DNA of 64,000 nt from Pogostemon cablin (GCA_023678885.1 CM043002.1:3242022-3306021), one strand, 5' to 3'. Counted from the stretch's first letter, positions 33,551-46,219 are shown. Notes: generated by a model from the sequence alone, not told the origin. Made by a program: numbers and translations.

Positions 33551-34737
33551 ACTTTTAACACATTTTATATAAATAATGTCTTATAGGAGCGTCTATCTTT
33601 ATTTATAATTATCAGTTATAATTATTGTAGGTGATGATCTTGTAATGATTTTTTTTTTAATAAAAAAATGATTAACCTTCAACAAGCATGTACATTTCCA
33701 TAAAAGCCTAAAAATCTTATCCTCAAACATCACCTACAATATTTTATTTTATTACAAAAAAAAAATCGATTATGTAAATTTCATTTTTTTTTCAAAATAA
33801 TGACCGACAATCTCTCAATTATTCATCACAAATAACAAGAAATAATAATGAACGAATTTATTCTGGCGGGTCCAATCTCCCCCACTTGTCGTGCGCTCTT
33901 CTCATTGACATGTTCAGTGACACTTTTAAGTTTTGATATTAATTTCAATTTTTAGTGTTGTTATTTTTCTTTTAAAATATAAAATTTGTCTTTCACATAT
34001 TAGTTATTCAAAAATTCACAATAAAGAATATAATATCAAAATGTAAAAAATGTAATATTAAAAAGTAATAAGAAATTAGAACAACATTCTTGACAAATAT
34101 ATACTAGGTGTAACTGATTTTATGTGGATTCATTAATCCTCTTAACAAATTTTGTCTTTCACATTATTTATTCAAAAATTTACAACAAAAAATATAATAT
34201 CAAAATGTAAAAAATATAATATTAAAATGTAATATTAGTCCTCGTAACCGGACCCTGGCCTTCTATTCAAAGGCTTCCCAGGTTGGTGATGCGAGTGTCT
34301 TTATAATTTATTTATTTATTTTATTTTTTATTATTAATTAAAAATTTTAAATATATTTAATATTTTACCAAAGTAGTTTATATTTATTTAATATCTATTT
34401 TTCTATTTAATATATGAAATCTTGTGGTTTATAATCTAATATCGGTGCACCTAATAAATATAAACTATTAAATTAAAAAACCACCACATACCCACCTTTA
34501 GATAAAAAAACAATTAAGAATTAAATAAATAAAAAAACTATACCCTAAAATAATACCTTATTAATCCAAGGTGTACAGGTGTACCCGGTACACTTAAGAA
34601 TAATCTTTAATTTTAAGGATACAATTTAATTTATTCTTCAGATTTAGGGTATATTTTACCCATAAAATTTAGGGTTATGTCATAACTATAATTTTATCAT
34701 AGTAGTTTAGGACATTCTTAATCGAAGATGAAGGGAG

Positions 34738-34819
<82 letters not shown>

Positions 34820-35160
34820 AGAGGGACTAGGGTACAATCGGTTGGTACAACCTTGGTCCCCACCCTTCTTAATTAATTCATGTTCTCTCATTAATGTTTT
34901 TTTTATTTTTTTTTAATTTATTTTATTTAAATGACTGTTATACCCTAAACTATAGGGATAAATTATACCCTAAACCCTAGGTAAAAAATAAATTATAATG
35001 TTATGTGTGTTAGGTGGGAGTGATATTTTTTAAATTAAGATAACTTTTGAGGTTATTGGTTGATGTGATCAAGTTTTTTTTTTGTTGTAGAACGGACGAA
35101 GACGGTAAGTGTGAAGATAAGTGTGAGATGAAAGGGATATTAAATATTGTATACTAGTAA
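33551..35160. other. AT-rich DNA with dispersed repeat ends
   Basis: Holds the ATCTTGTAATGATT..CTTATCCTCAAACATCACCTAC repeat (33625-33745), a short tandem-like pair (CAAAATGTAAAAAATGTAATATTAA-type, 34040-34230), a (TA)n tract, and a GAGAGGGACTAGGGTACAATC terminus after it (34818-34860). That terminus looks like the end of a non-autonomous DNA transposon common in dicots. No gene. Confidence 0.4.
34742..34816. repeat. (TA)n microsatellite
   Basis: Uninterrupted TA run of about 75 bp. Confidence 0.97.
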
Positions 35161-35167
35161 CATTTAA

Positions 35168-35345
35168 AATTAACCAAGTTGGCTAGCCCACTTGACTCCT
35201 CAAAAAGGTATGTGACCCAAGTTCGATTCCCATTGGAAACGAATAAGTGAGGAGTAATAAGAAGGCTTGGAGATAGAAGGATGTATGAGTGTTTGGTGAA
35301 TTAACTACTAATTATATTAACAATTAACTTGTCCGATAAAAAAAT
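35168..35345 (+). mobile_element. Possible tRNA-derived SINE
   Basis: The head has a TGGCTAGCCCACTTG segment in the A-box position and a good B box GTTCGATTCCC about 35 nt on, the spacing of a tRNA-type RNA polymerase III promoter. The body has no ORF and the tail is A-rich (GTCCGATAAAAAAATAAATA). TTAAAATT occurs on both flanks as a possible target duplication. The head is not a functional tRNA: no convincing cloverleaf. Confidence 0.5.
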
Positions 35346-35740
35346 AAATATATATAAATGGTTAAAATTGAAAAGACAAAAAATTATAGAACTAAAATCT
35401 AATTCAACTAAAATTATAAAGAGTCAAAGTGGGATTATTATTATTATTAAGAATGTGTGGTTAATAATTTTCCATAAATTATTCGGAATAATTGAATTTT
35501 ACTCTTTGGTGCTTTTGTTTTTTAGAGTAATTAATTATTACTTTTCTTAATTAAAAACATTATTTATCTCAGCAAGTATGTAAAAGAATTACTAACGTAA
35601 TAGAACTACGCTATGAATAGTATTTTTCATTTAAAATAATACTAATAAATCATTAGCCTGAAAAGTAATCTTTTATTTATTAAAAATTATAATCCAGATG
35701 TACATACACGCTGTGCAACTAATCATTTACCTTAAATATT
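35346..35740. other. AT-rich spacer
   Basis: No gene or repeat boundary recognised. Short ORFs here are AT-rich and featureless. Confidence 0.4.
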
Positions 35741-36717
35741 TAGTGTAGTTCTTTCTATATATTTAATTTCATCCTCGTTTCTCTACACAATGATCCGAAA
35801 ACTTGCAGTTAATATTATATATTTTGAAAATAGAGTGAACAAAGGCCGTAGAGGCCCAAATACAATATTTAAGACCATGGCTAGAAGGGTCAAGGCCCAC
35901 CCAAGCAAGCCTTGAGACCAATATAATCTAAATCCTCTCTAATGGTTGAGGTCCAAATTGACTGAATATATGTTGATGAAAATCTCATGACATCATACTT
36001 ATTTTCAGTTGTTAAAGTATGATGATGGAGCATTTTACTAATTATTCATTCAAGTATGACTTGAGTGAGTCATATTTAATAACCTTGAAATTATATTTCA
36101 ATAAATCACGTTCTTGAGAATTACTTTTGAGTTGATATTAGGTGCATCTATATATGTATATAATTTTTTATTCTATTTTGTATATGTGTTTTTTAATAAT
36201 TGTATATTTTTTTCACATTAAGTTTTTATTAAAAAAACTAGCATGTGTATAATTTTTTATTTAATAGTGTATACATGTTTTTCAATAATTGTATATTTTT
36301 TTACTTTCAATTTTTCATTAAAAAAACTAACAATTAAATTGTATACATTTTTTTTCATAATTGTATATATTTTTATTTATATTTGTATACGTTTTTTAAA
36401 GTGGGTACACCCTATCTTAAGGTGCACTCGCTTAGCCCTACTTTAATATTCGGCATCTAAAAGTTCTCTTACTTCAATGACCTTTGAAGATCCCAAATAT
36501 TTTCATGGACATTTTTTAATCAGTTGCAGATCAATGTCTGTATCTCAATTACTTTTAACAATCATTAAATATATTTTTATCATTATTTTATTAAAAGAAA
36601 ATTACTAATAAACTTCGTTGTTAATAGGACGGTAAACTAATTTAACAATGAAATTAATTATTTTACTAAAAGAATATTTTGTTGGTAAAAATATTTTTTT
36701 AATCACTTTAATTTTTA
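35741..36717 (+). repeat. Dispersed repeat, copy 2, with unoccupied copia target site
   Basis: TAGTGTAGTTCTTTCTATATATTTAA-type text (given in part) runs uninterrupted here, whereas in the 11.2-17.8 kb region the copia element splits TAGTG(T)TGTTCTTTCTAT from CTTTCTATATATTTAAG. From 35751 the sequence aligns with 17764-18835. It is therefore the pre-insertion allele carried by a paralogue. Confidence 0.8.
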
Positions 36718-36856
36718 TTAGTAAATAATTATATTTATATTTTAATAATTAAATTCTTCATTAGTTATATTTATATACTAATAATTATAAATATTTATAT
36801 TTACGCGAATTTCAAAATTATAATTAAAAAAATATAAATATATAATCTATAAATAT

Positions 36857-37472
36857 TTATTGAATACACACCCTTTTTTATTTATTAAGTTTTAATTTTA
36901 TTAAATACACACCCCTTAAAACTCCAAAATTACCCTTTTAATTATAAAATTATAAATCCTCTCAAAATTCTCAATTCTCATACGATCAAAAAATTAAACC
37001 AGTGCAAGCAATACTTATCCTTCTTATGAAGGATGTACGACTCCGAAGAGGACAACATTAATTCTCAAGCGTCAATTTCCCTCTCCTTCTTTTAGGTTAA
37101 AAAATATTAGAATCCCTCTTTTAGATTAAAAAAAATTAAAAGATGTTTTCTGCAGATCATGAAATTAATTAATATTAAATGTAGAGATTCTATTATTAAA
37201 TTCACAGCCTTGTGCCACATTTTCTTTAATTTGTAAGACCTTTACCAAAGATCACCAGCATATCGCATGTCCATGCATTGTCATATGGAAGGATCTTGGC
37301 ACACGCTTCACCACGCAGTACACACTAAAAAAATTGGGGAAATGATGTGATTTTTTGTTCTTTGTTTGTATGTGATTAAGTTCTATAGCGATCTCCATGA
37401 GATTTGTATCGCTCGATCGGAAGAATGTGTATAAAGAATTAGTTAATTTAGGATTTATCAGATAATGGTGTG

Positions 37473-37530
<58 letters not shown>

Positions 37531-37632
37531 GGTGTGTATTTAATAAATTAAGGATAATTTAGACTTTTCAAAAATGTATATTTTAATAATATATTAATGA
37601 AGGTTTGTATTTAATAAAAAAGAGTGTGCATT
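36857..37632. mobile_element. Mutator-like non-autonomous element (ATACACACCC ends)
   Basis: Left end with two TAAATACACACCC-type motifs followed by AAAATTACCCTTTTAATT; right end with GGGGTGTGTATTTAATAAA and a second GTTTGTATTTAATAAA. Same end pattern as 56119-56953. The interior (about 37190-37420) is less AT-rich and could be a captured gene fragment, but I see no clear protein motif. The (TA)n tract at 37474-37527 lies just inside the right end. Confidence 0.5.
37474..37527. repeat. (TA)n microsatellite
   Basis: About 54 bp of AT dinucleotides at the inner edge of a transposon end. Confidence 0.95.
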
Positions 37633-38042
37633 TAGTTCAACCCTAAAATGTATTGTATACATTAATCAAACTAAATAAAAATAAATATATTTCTTTATTT
37701 ACATTAAATTTTAATTAATAACTAAAATATACTTATAGACAATAATTGTGGGGATTCAACATGAAATAAAAAATATAAAAAAAAAACTCTTATTGTTCAT
37801 ATATTTATAAAATGTGTAATATAACATAAAAATAAAAAAACTCTCACACCTAAAATAATAATAATAATAATAATAACTTAACATGTTAAGATTTTACAAT
37901 TCTAGATAAAAGTAATAAAATTATCTGTAATACCCTTAATAATAACCATATTTATTTATTTATTTAATATATATATATATTCACATAATTATGATTATAT
38001 ATGTTACATACTACAGATTTGAATATATATTAGAATAATAGT

Positions 38043-38045
<3 letters not shown>

Positions 38046-38101
<56 letters not shown>
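38046..38101. repeat. (TA)n microsatellite in 5' LTR
   Basis: 56 bp here against 48 bp at the equivalent site in the 3' LTR (45942-45989). Confidence 0.95.
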
Positions 38102-38102
<1 letters not shown>

Positions 38103-38325
38103 TTAACAGGTTGGAATTGCTGACATGGCATCAGATAAACATGAAAATGAGTGGAGCAGAATTAATTGGATTATGCAGTAAATTTTAAACCATAATTATC
38201 CAATTCATTCTATATATATATATAGTAACTTTATTTGTAATTCTTGGAAATTCACGGGAGAATCAGAGTGAATTGAGAGGTAAGTTTGATATGGTAAAAG
38301 TAGTTGAAGTAGTTAAACACACTCC

Positions 38326-38365
<40 letters not shown>

Positions 38366-38839
38366 CTTGCAGATCATACATACATATGTATATATATATT
38401 AGTCTCACACACTGCCCATTTCAATTTCATTTATTTTGTTAATAAAATTTATCATGTTATATACGAAAATGATCGTCTCAATGTGTAGATTTCATATATA
38501 TAACTCTTTCGTAAAAAGGATTTCGTATGAGTAAGAAAAATTTAAGACGAAACTTTCGACCCTCTAATGGCATGTTTTAGTTCGTTGCGACATAGCTTTG
38601 ATATTATAGGCCATTTTGAAGCTCTCCTCACGAGGATCACAAACATATAATTAGTTTTGAGTTTGAATGTGAAATGAAGAAAATATGGGGATACCCACTT
38701 CGTATCAAAAATTTTGTCCCCTTTAAACTTCGTTATTTTCATGAAATATTGGTATGCATGTGATCTTCACCTTGCGAGGACTCCATACGTACTTTCGGAT
38801 TTTCAAATGGAATTGTATAACTCAAGTTGGGTCATTTTG

Positions 38840-38841
<2 letters not shown>

Positions 38842-38901
<60 letters not shown>
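38842..38901. repeat. (TA)n microsatellite in 5' LTR, second tract
   Basis: 60 bp here against 44 bp at the equivalent site in the 3' LTR (46734-46777). Confidence 0.95.
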
Positions 38902-38903
<2 letters not shown>

Positions 38904-40399
38904 AAAGTTGATGATCTCGTAAAAAGCAATCATGTTGAATTTTTTTTTATTTACATTATTTATTTATTTATTTAATTATTTATTTATTTAGTAATTTATT
39001 ATTATTATTATTATTATTATTACTTTTATTCAGTTAATTCTATTTTATTATTTATTTTATATCTATTTATTTAATTTAACTTTTTATGTTATTTAGTATT
39101 TTATTATTATTTATCTTATTTTATTCTATTAATTTAATTCCTTTTCAATATTAATTATAATTTACTATTATTATCATTATTATTATTATTTTTACTTATT
39201 ATTTGTTTATTTCATTTCATTTTTATTTTGTTATTTATTTAATATATTATATTTACTTATTTAATTTAACTTTTTATGTTAAATATTCATATAATTATGT
39301 CACTATTATTAATTTAGATGAAGAATCTTTATTTTTTTTTTTTATAAACATGAATGTCATTTGAATTTATATTTTAATGTTACACTTATTATTAAAGTAG
39401 AAAACTATAATTGTTAAATTATTATTTTAAATGATATATTTTTTTTTAAAATTAATAATTAGTTTGTGTAAACTATTTTCTAGAAATTAGTTTTAATAAT
39501 AGGTATTATTATTAGAAGTAGAACTCAGTTTAGTATACCTTTGTAGGCATACCTGAGACTCACGAGCAAGCCTAGTCCACTTTACACGGTTTCGATAAGA
39601 TTAAGGTGGGGTAACTTTCACTCTTTACCGAGTGTTACATTTTATGTCATGATTGCTATGTTAAGATGTGATATGTGTTACTGATATGACATGTTATGTG
39701 TCATGTGTGCTTTTAGTTCGATGATAAATATTTTCTACTAACACTTGTACGGGGTGACGACTCGGTGCACATATACCAACTAACACAAGTTACTGGCTAC
39801 GTCGGTTCAGTACTAAAATATATTTCAAAGTATGCTATCATTGTATTGGGGTGACGGCCTGGTACACATATACCAACTAACACAAGTTATCGGATGACGG
39901 TTCGGTCTAAAATATTTTCATTGAGTTATCGAACAACAATGTGCAAATTATTTTATTAAATGGCATATGTTACATCTTATGGTATATTTGATATGCATAT
40001 TTATTTTTAACTGTGCAATCATTTAAGTTAACCCACTGAGTGTATTTTAGACGCTCACCCCTCATTGATTTTCAGAACAAGATTTAGAAGATGGAGAAGC
40101 CTTCGTAGTTGACCCAAGCCTTTAGAAGACTTTATATTATGACTTATATTTTAGTATTTTCTTAGAACTTTATTTCAGATATATCATATGAACGTACTTA
40201 TTTTGGATATTTCACTCTACTCGGGTGAGTAGATGCTAATATGTAATAATCTTTATGCGACTTTTACTTTATTATACTATCGCTTTGGGGATCTTTTTAT
40301 ATTATTCCGCTGTGCATTCTCGACCCCATTATTATTATATTGGGGAATTTATATCTAGTAGCGTCCTAACCCCATAGCGTAACTCGGGGCGTTACAGCG

Positions 40400-40411
40400 T
40401 GGTATCAGAGC
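40400..40411 (+). promoter_or_regulatory. Primer-binding site of gypsy element
   Basis: TGGTATCAGAGC, an exact match to the usual initiator-Met tRNA primer site, 3 nt after the 5' LTR. Confidence 0.95.
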
Positions 40412-40586
40412 GGTCTATCTAAGACTTGCTCAAGTACCTAACTTAGAATTTTATGCCGACCCTAGGATTGACTATTTTATGACTACACTATAATTACACT
40501 TTAGGATTCTATGTGTGATTATTTTAATTCTTAAATATTTTAAATTCTTTATTGACCTTAGAGTAAATTTAAATTTTGTTAATCAG

Positions 40587-41042
40587 ATGGAAGAAGTTAT
40601 TGCTCACATTAACGCTGTTAGAGTCCAACGAGCCGCCCTTCGAGGCAGGACTGAGATTGATGATTTAGGCACTCATTTCGCCTTAATGCTCATCATTCAT
40701 CATGAGGATTTTCATGGAGCTCGGAGGGTGACGGAGGTGCAGTACTGTTTCATCCTCATTCATACTTTGCCCAACGTGTGGGCTCAGATTGCTCGGCGGA
40801 TTTATTTTGAGATGTTCGTGGTTCCTCCAGGCCACGAACTGAATTATGTGGCTTTTAATGTATGTTTGTACCACACATGGGCCCTTAGAGACCAGACACC
40901 TCTTCCCCCTGTCGGATTCCTGGGTGTGCCGATGATGCATTTTCCGATGGCTGTACCAGTGGATCCTGTTGAAGTGTTCGTTGGTATACCTGGTGATTTC
41001 GAGGTTGATGGGGATATTGCTGATGGAGTGGTGGAGGATTAG
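40587..41042 (+). CDS. Extra ORF between primer site and gag (151 residues), unknown function
   Basis: Open frame starting MEEVIAHINAVRVQRAALRG and ending DIADGVVED. The same frame is open upstream to 40515, but that part is AT-rich and I place the start at 40587, where composition changes. The protein is acidic at its C-terminus (V/D/E/G-rich), with a hydrophobic centre. Its GC content resembles gag rather than the surrounding leader. I recognise no domain. Additional ORFs upstream of gag are well known in Ogre/Tat elements, but those are a different gypsy lineage; I do not recall one in Del/Tekay elements. It may be a captured host fragment, an element-specific ORF or a chance open frame. 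Confidence 0.5.
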   Translation: MEEVIAHINAVRVQRAALRGRTEIDDLGTHFALMLIIHHEDFHGARRVTEVQYCFILIHTLPNVWAQIARRIYFEMFVVPPGHELNYVAFNVCLYHTWALRDQTPLPPVGFLGVPMMHFPMAVPVDPVEVFVGIPGDFEVDGDIADGVVED

Positions 41043-41386
41043 GACACCCTAGCGGTTAGCCTAACTCAGACTTATTAAGTTTTTGATATAGTTAGTAGCG
41101 ACACGTTCCAATAGATGGAACCTTTTTGACCCATAATTGGGTGATGTATATAGGTAACCTAGATGTCGCACTAAATAGGCTTTCTTGACAGTATTCTAAA
41201 CTAAGAATGACTTTTAGATGCATATGTATACTTAACAATCAGAGTGCCAACGGCACCATTTTGCTATTAATAATATATATATATATGTGTATATATAATT
41301 ATATGTGTGTTTGTACATCTTACTCATTGTATTTTAATGATATATCAACATATAATAATGATGAGTATAAAAATTTTGAACAGATC

Positions 41387-44300
41387 ATGAGTCGGAGAAG
41401 ACCACAAAACCTACCTACTAATGAAAATCTTGAAAACGTTTATGGCGATCCAGGAGATGATTTAGTGGCAATCCTTCGGGGATTGGCTCAACAATTTCAG
41501 GCGAACTCTGCACGACCACCACTACCAGAACATATTCCTAGAAATGAACCAGCCTCAGTAATTGAACAGTTCCGAAGATTCAATCCACCAACATTCAACG
41601 GAACGGAGGACCCTGCAGAAGCTGAAAAATGGTTGAGGTCGTTGGATAAAATTTTCACCTATCTCGATTGCAATGATGCACAGAAGATTGCGTGCGCTGT
41701 TTTCCAATTCATGGGTGAAGCTGATTTCTGGTGGGAGGCTTACGGACGTACCAAAACACCCGAACAGAAGGCAAGAATGACATGGGAAGACTTCAAGGAT
41801 GTGATCATCCAAAACTACATGCCTCAATCGTACCGAGATGAAAAAGAAAGTGAATTTCTTCACTTGAAACAAGGAACAATGAGTGTTCATGAGTATGAAA
41901 GAGAATTCAATCGACTTTTCAGATTTGCCACGCATCTTGTCAATACGGAGGAGAAGAAAGCTAGACGATTTGAAAAGGGATTGCGATCCGAGATCAGTAC
42001 TATCTTGGCTGGTCAAGGAACGATGACTTTTGCAGAAGCATTTTCCAGAGCTCAAGAAATTGAGTCTCGACAGAAGAACAACAGTAACCAGAATAAGAAG
42101 GCAATTGAGATACCTGCAAAACGCAAGTGGGAAGGATCGGTGATTGGAAAGGGAAACCCTAAAATTCAAAACAAGAAAATAAAAATCGGAGGAGGATCAG
42201 GACCAAAGCCACTCGGAACGAATTCTCCTTGCCCGAAATGTGGGAAGAATCATCTCGGAACATGCTTATATGGAACTGGAATATGCTATCGATGCCGGCA
42301 ACCGGGACACACCATACTAGAATGCCCAAAGACTAAAGTAGGAGGAGGATCGAGTACTAGACCAGCACGTGCATATGCTATGACACAGCATGAAACTGAA
42401 GAAGAACCAGAAACAATGGCAGGTATGCTATCAGTATTTGGCACTCCTGCACTTATACTTTTTGATACGGGTGCCACTAATTCATTCATATCTACTAAGA
42501 TGTATAAGAAAGTAGAAAATAATTGTGAAGAGTTTGACGAGTCAACTCTTGAGGTTAGTATACCTTCGGGTAACTCCATTCGAACCATGAAGTTGTGCAA
42601 GAATGTGAAGATAGAGATAAATGACAGAGTCCTACTTACAGACCTCCACGTAATTGGGATGAAAGATTTTGATGTAATTTTAGGAATGGATTGGCTTAGA
42701 GCTAATCATGCAGTGATAAGATGTCATGAAAAAGAAGTACAGTTTCAACTCCCAGGAGATAAGAAGTTTACATTTCACGGGGCGAAAGCTGGAGTAGTAC
42801 CGCTAATTATATCTGCAATTAAAGTAAACAAAATGATGAGGAAAGATGGATGCCAAACATTCTTAGTAAGTATCGTGAAAAGTGAAGATGAGAAGACGAG
42901 CATAGAGGATGTTCCCATCGTGCGGGAATATGAAGATGTATTTCCAGAAGACTTACCAGGCTTGCCACCTGAAAGACAAGTAGAATTTACAATCGATCTA
43001 GTACCGGGAGCAGCACCAATCTCAAAAGCACCTTATCAAATGGGACCAAAGGAGTTACAAGAACTGAAGGTCCAATTACAAGAACTCTTGGAATTGGGTT
43101 TCATACACCCTAGTGTTTCACCCTGGGGAGCACCTGTTTTGTTCGTAAAGAAGAAAGATGGTTCGTTTAGAATGTGTATCGATTATCGAGAACTGAATAA
43201 ACTTACCATCAAGAATAAATATCCATTGCCAAGGATTGAGGACTTATTTGATCAGCTGGGCGGTGCTAGTGTGTTTTCCAAGATAGATTTGAGGTCTGGA
43301 TATCATCAGGTGCGAATCAAGCAGAGCGACACTTCAAAGACTGCTTTTAGAACACGTTATGGACATTATGAGTTCGTAGTAATGCCTTTTGGTCTCAGCA
43401 ATGCACCAGCAATTTTTATGGAATTGATGAATCGTGTTTTTCACCCGTACTTGGACAAATTCGTAATCGTGTTCATTGATGATATCTTAGTGTATTCTAG
43501 AGATCGGGAACAACATGAAGAACATCTGAGAATCGTTTTAGAGATACTAAGAAAGGAAAAGTTGTATGCCAAATTCAAGAAATGTGAGTTTTGGTTAGAC
43601 AAAGTTGTCTTTCTTGGGCACATTGTGTCAGCCCGAGGAATCGAGGTGGATCTGACCAAGGTGGAAGCAGTAGAGAAATAGAAGACACCTACAAATGTAG
43701 GAGAAGTACTGAGTTTTATTGGATTGGCTGGATATTATAGAAGATTTATTGAGGGATTTTCAAAGATTGCAGGACCCTTGACGAAATTAACTCGCAAGGA
43801 AGTTAAGTTCTGTTGGACGGAAGAATGTGAAAATAGTTTCAACCTTCTTAAACAGAAATTAGTCACTGCACCTATATTAACAATTCCTGATGGGACAGAA
43901 GAATTTGTCATCTATAGTGATGCTTCAAAGCAAGGATTGAGATGTGTTCTGATGCAACATAATAAAGTAGTTGCCTATGCGTCTAGACAACTCAAGATCC
44001 ATGAACAGAACTATCCAACTCATGATTTAGAATTGGCAGCTGTGGTGCATACTTTGAAAATTTGGAGACACTATCTGTATGGAGCAAAATGTCAAATTTA
44101 TACGGATCACAAGAGCTTGAAGTACTTTTTTGAACAGAAGGAATTAAACATGAGGCAAAGAAGATGGTTGGAATTAGTCAAGGATTATGATTGTACCATA
44201 CTGTACCATCCAGGAAAAGCAAATGTGGTAGCAGATGCTTTAAGCAGAAAAGACAAAGGGGAATTAGCCTACTCTATAACAAGCCAAGAATTATTAGTGG

Positions 44301-45792
44301 CAGAGTTCTCTCGAATGAGTTTGGAAGTAGTAATACCTCCAAGTAGCATTCAAGCATTATTAACTGCATTACTGATTAAACCTTATCTAAGAGATAGAGT
44401 CAAGGAATTTCAAGATGAAGACGGATTTCTCAGAAAAATTAAGGAACGCGTGAAGATTGGGGAAGGAAAGGGATTTGCTCTCACAGACAATGGAACACTC
44501 GTTTTTGGAAAAAGATTATGTGTTCCTAAAAATGAGAATCTTATTAAAGAAATTTTATCAGAAGCTCATTGTACTCCATACACGGTACATCCAGGAGGAC
44601 CAAGATGTATCAAGACTTGAAGAATGCATTTTGGTGGAGAAATATGAAGAGTGATATAGGCCTGTTTATCCAAAGGTGTATGACTTGTCAGCAAGTGAAA
44701 GCAGAACATCAACGACCCTCAGGACTCTTGAAACCATTAGAGATTCCTGAGTGGAAATGGGAGCATATCACAATGGATTTCGTTACTGGTCTACCAAGAT
44801 CAGTGCGAGGAAATCAAGCTATATGGGTGATAGTGGATCGTTTGTCCAAGTCAGCACATTTTCTTCCAGTGAAAATGACTCATGGAATGGATAAGCTTGC
44901 ACAAATTTATCTAGAAGAAGTTGTCAGATTGCACGGTGTACCAGTTTCTATAGTTTCTGATCGAGATCCAAGATTTACATCAAAATTTTGGCACAGTTTA
45001 CAAAACGCAATGGGCACGAAGCTAAAGTTTAGCACGGCATATCATCCGCAAACAGATGGCCAGTCTGAAAGGACTATTCAAACATTGGAAGACATGTTGA
45101 GGGCATGCGTCCTAGATTTTGGGAAAAGTTGGGAAAGATACATACCACTTATAGAGTTTGCTTACAACAACAGTTTTCAAGCCACAATAGGCATGGCTCC
45201 TTACGAGGCACTCTACGGAAGGAAGTGTAGATCTCCTCTTTATTGGGATGAAGTTGGTGAAAAGAAAGTTCTAGGACCAGAGATAGTAGAAAAGACAGTT
45301 GAAGCGATTGAAAAAATCAAAAGAAGAATTTTGACTGCGCAAAATCGACAGAAGTCCTACGCTGATAAGAGACGCAAAGATTTACAGTTCCAGGAAGGAG
45401 ATAAAGTTTTTCTCAAAGTCTCACCAATGAAAGGAATTTCTCGATTTGGAAGGAAAGGAAATCTCAAGCCAAGATACATTGGGCCTTATGAGGTTTTAGA
45501 ACGAATTGGCGAGTTGGCATACAAATTAGCTTTACCACCTGAGCTAACTGGAGTACATGATGTATTTCACGTATCCATGCTACGGAAATATGTGTTTGAT
45601 CCAAGCCATGTTGTTAACCACGAGGTTATAACAATTGATGACAACCTAGCATACGAGGAATCTAAGAAATCGTGAAGTTGCTTTAGTCAAAGTTCAATGG
45701 AGTCGACACAATATAGAAGAAGCGACATGGGAACGTGAAGACGACATACGAAATAAATATCCGAATCTACTCATACCTAGTAAGTGAAATTT
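41387..45792 (+). pseudogene. gypsy gag-pol polyprotein, three lesions
   Basis: I start at 41387 (MSRRRPQNLP); the upstream open stretch to 41207 is leader. Gag domain about 41600-42010; two CCHC-type knuckles at 42230-42265 and 42284-42325; protease DTG at 42464-42472; RT about 42930-43660 with FIDD at 43472-43483; RNase H about 43900-44260 (SDAS, TDHKS, ADALSR); integrase with zinc-binding CX2C (CMTC) and D-D-E residues at 44776-44778, 44959-44961 and 45067-45069; chromodomain-like end at 45655-45792. Lesions: in-frame TAG at 43679-43681 where a tryptophan is usual; a 1-nt loss near 44598-44602 shifting the frame before the integrase zinc finger; and a deletion plus frameshift near 45655-45672 that removes the start of the chromodomain. 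Motif order and wording match the Del/Tekay lineage. Confidence 0.92.
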
Positions 45793-45825
45793 CGAGGACG
45801 AAATTTTTATTTTAGTAGGGGTGGA

Positions 45826-45938
45826 TGTAATACCCTTAATAATAACCATATTTATTTATTTATTTAATATATATATTCACATAATTATGATTATATATGT
45901 TACATACTACAGATTTGAATATATATTAGAATAATAGT

Positions 45939-45995
<57 letters not shown>

Positions 45996-46219
45996 CTTAA
46001 CAGGTTGGAATTGCTGACATGGCATCAGATAAACATGAAAATGAGTGGAGCAGAATTAATTGGATTATGCAGTAAATTTTAAACCATAATTATCCAATTC
46101 ATTCTATATATATATATAGTAACTTTATTTGTAATTCTTGGAAATTCACGGGAGAATCAGAGTGAATTGAGAGGTAAGTTTGATATGGTAAAAGTAGTTG
46201 AAGTAGTTAAACACACTCC

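Larger units (their letters stand above)
37926..40396 (+). repeat. 5' LTR of gypsy element
   Basis: 2,471 bp. Contains two (TA)n tracts (38046-38101 and 38842-38901), a (CA)n/(TA)n compound tract near 38326-38365, a long TTTATTTATTT-rich region, two related short segments with ACACATATACCAACTAACACAA-type text (near 39770 and 39860) and the CCCACTGAG..GACGCTCACCCC motif near the end. Confidence 0.95.

Noticed and set aside
38542..38742. 66-codon ORF conserved at 46434-46634
   Set aside because: Conservation is due to LTR identity; no start context or domain, and it lies in non-coding LTR sequence.
41555..42169. 204-codon minus-strand ORF inside the gypsy gag
   Set aside because: Exact antisense of gag; long antisense frames arise from gag codon usage. 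No domain.
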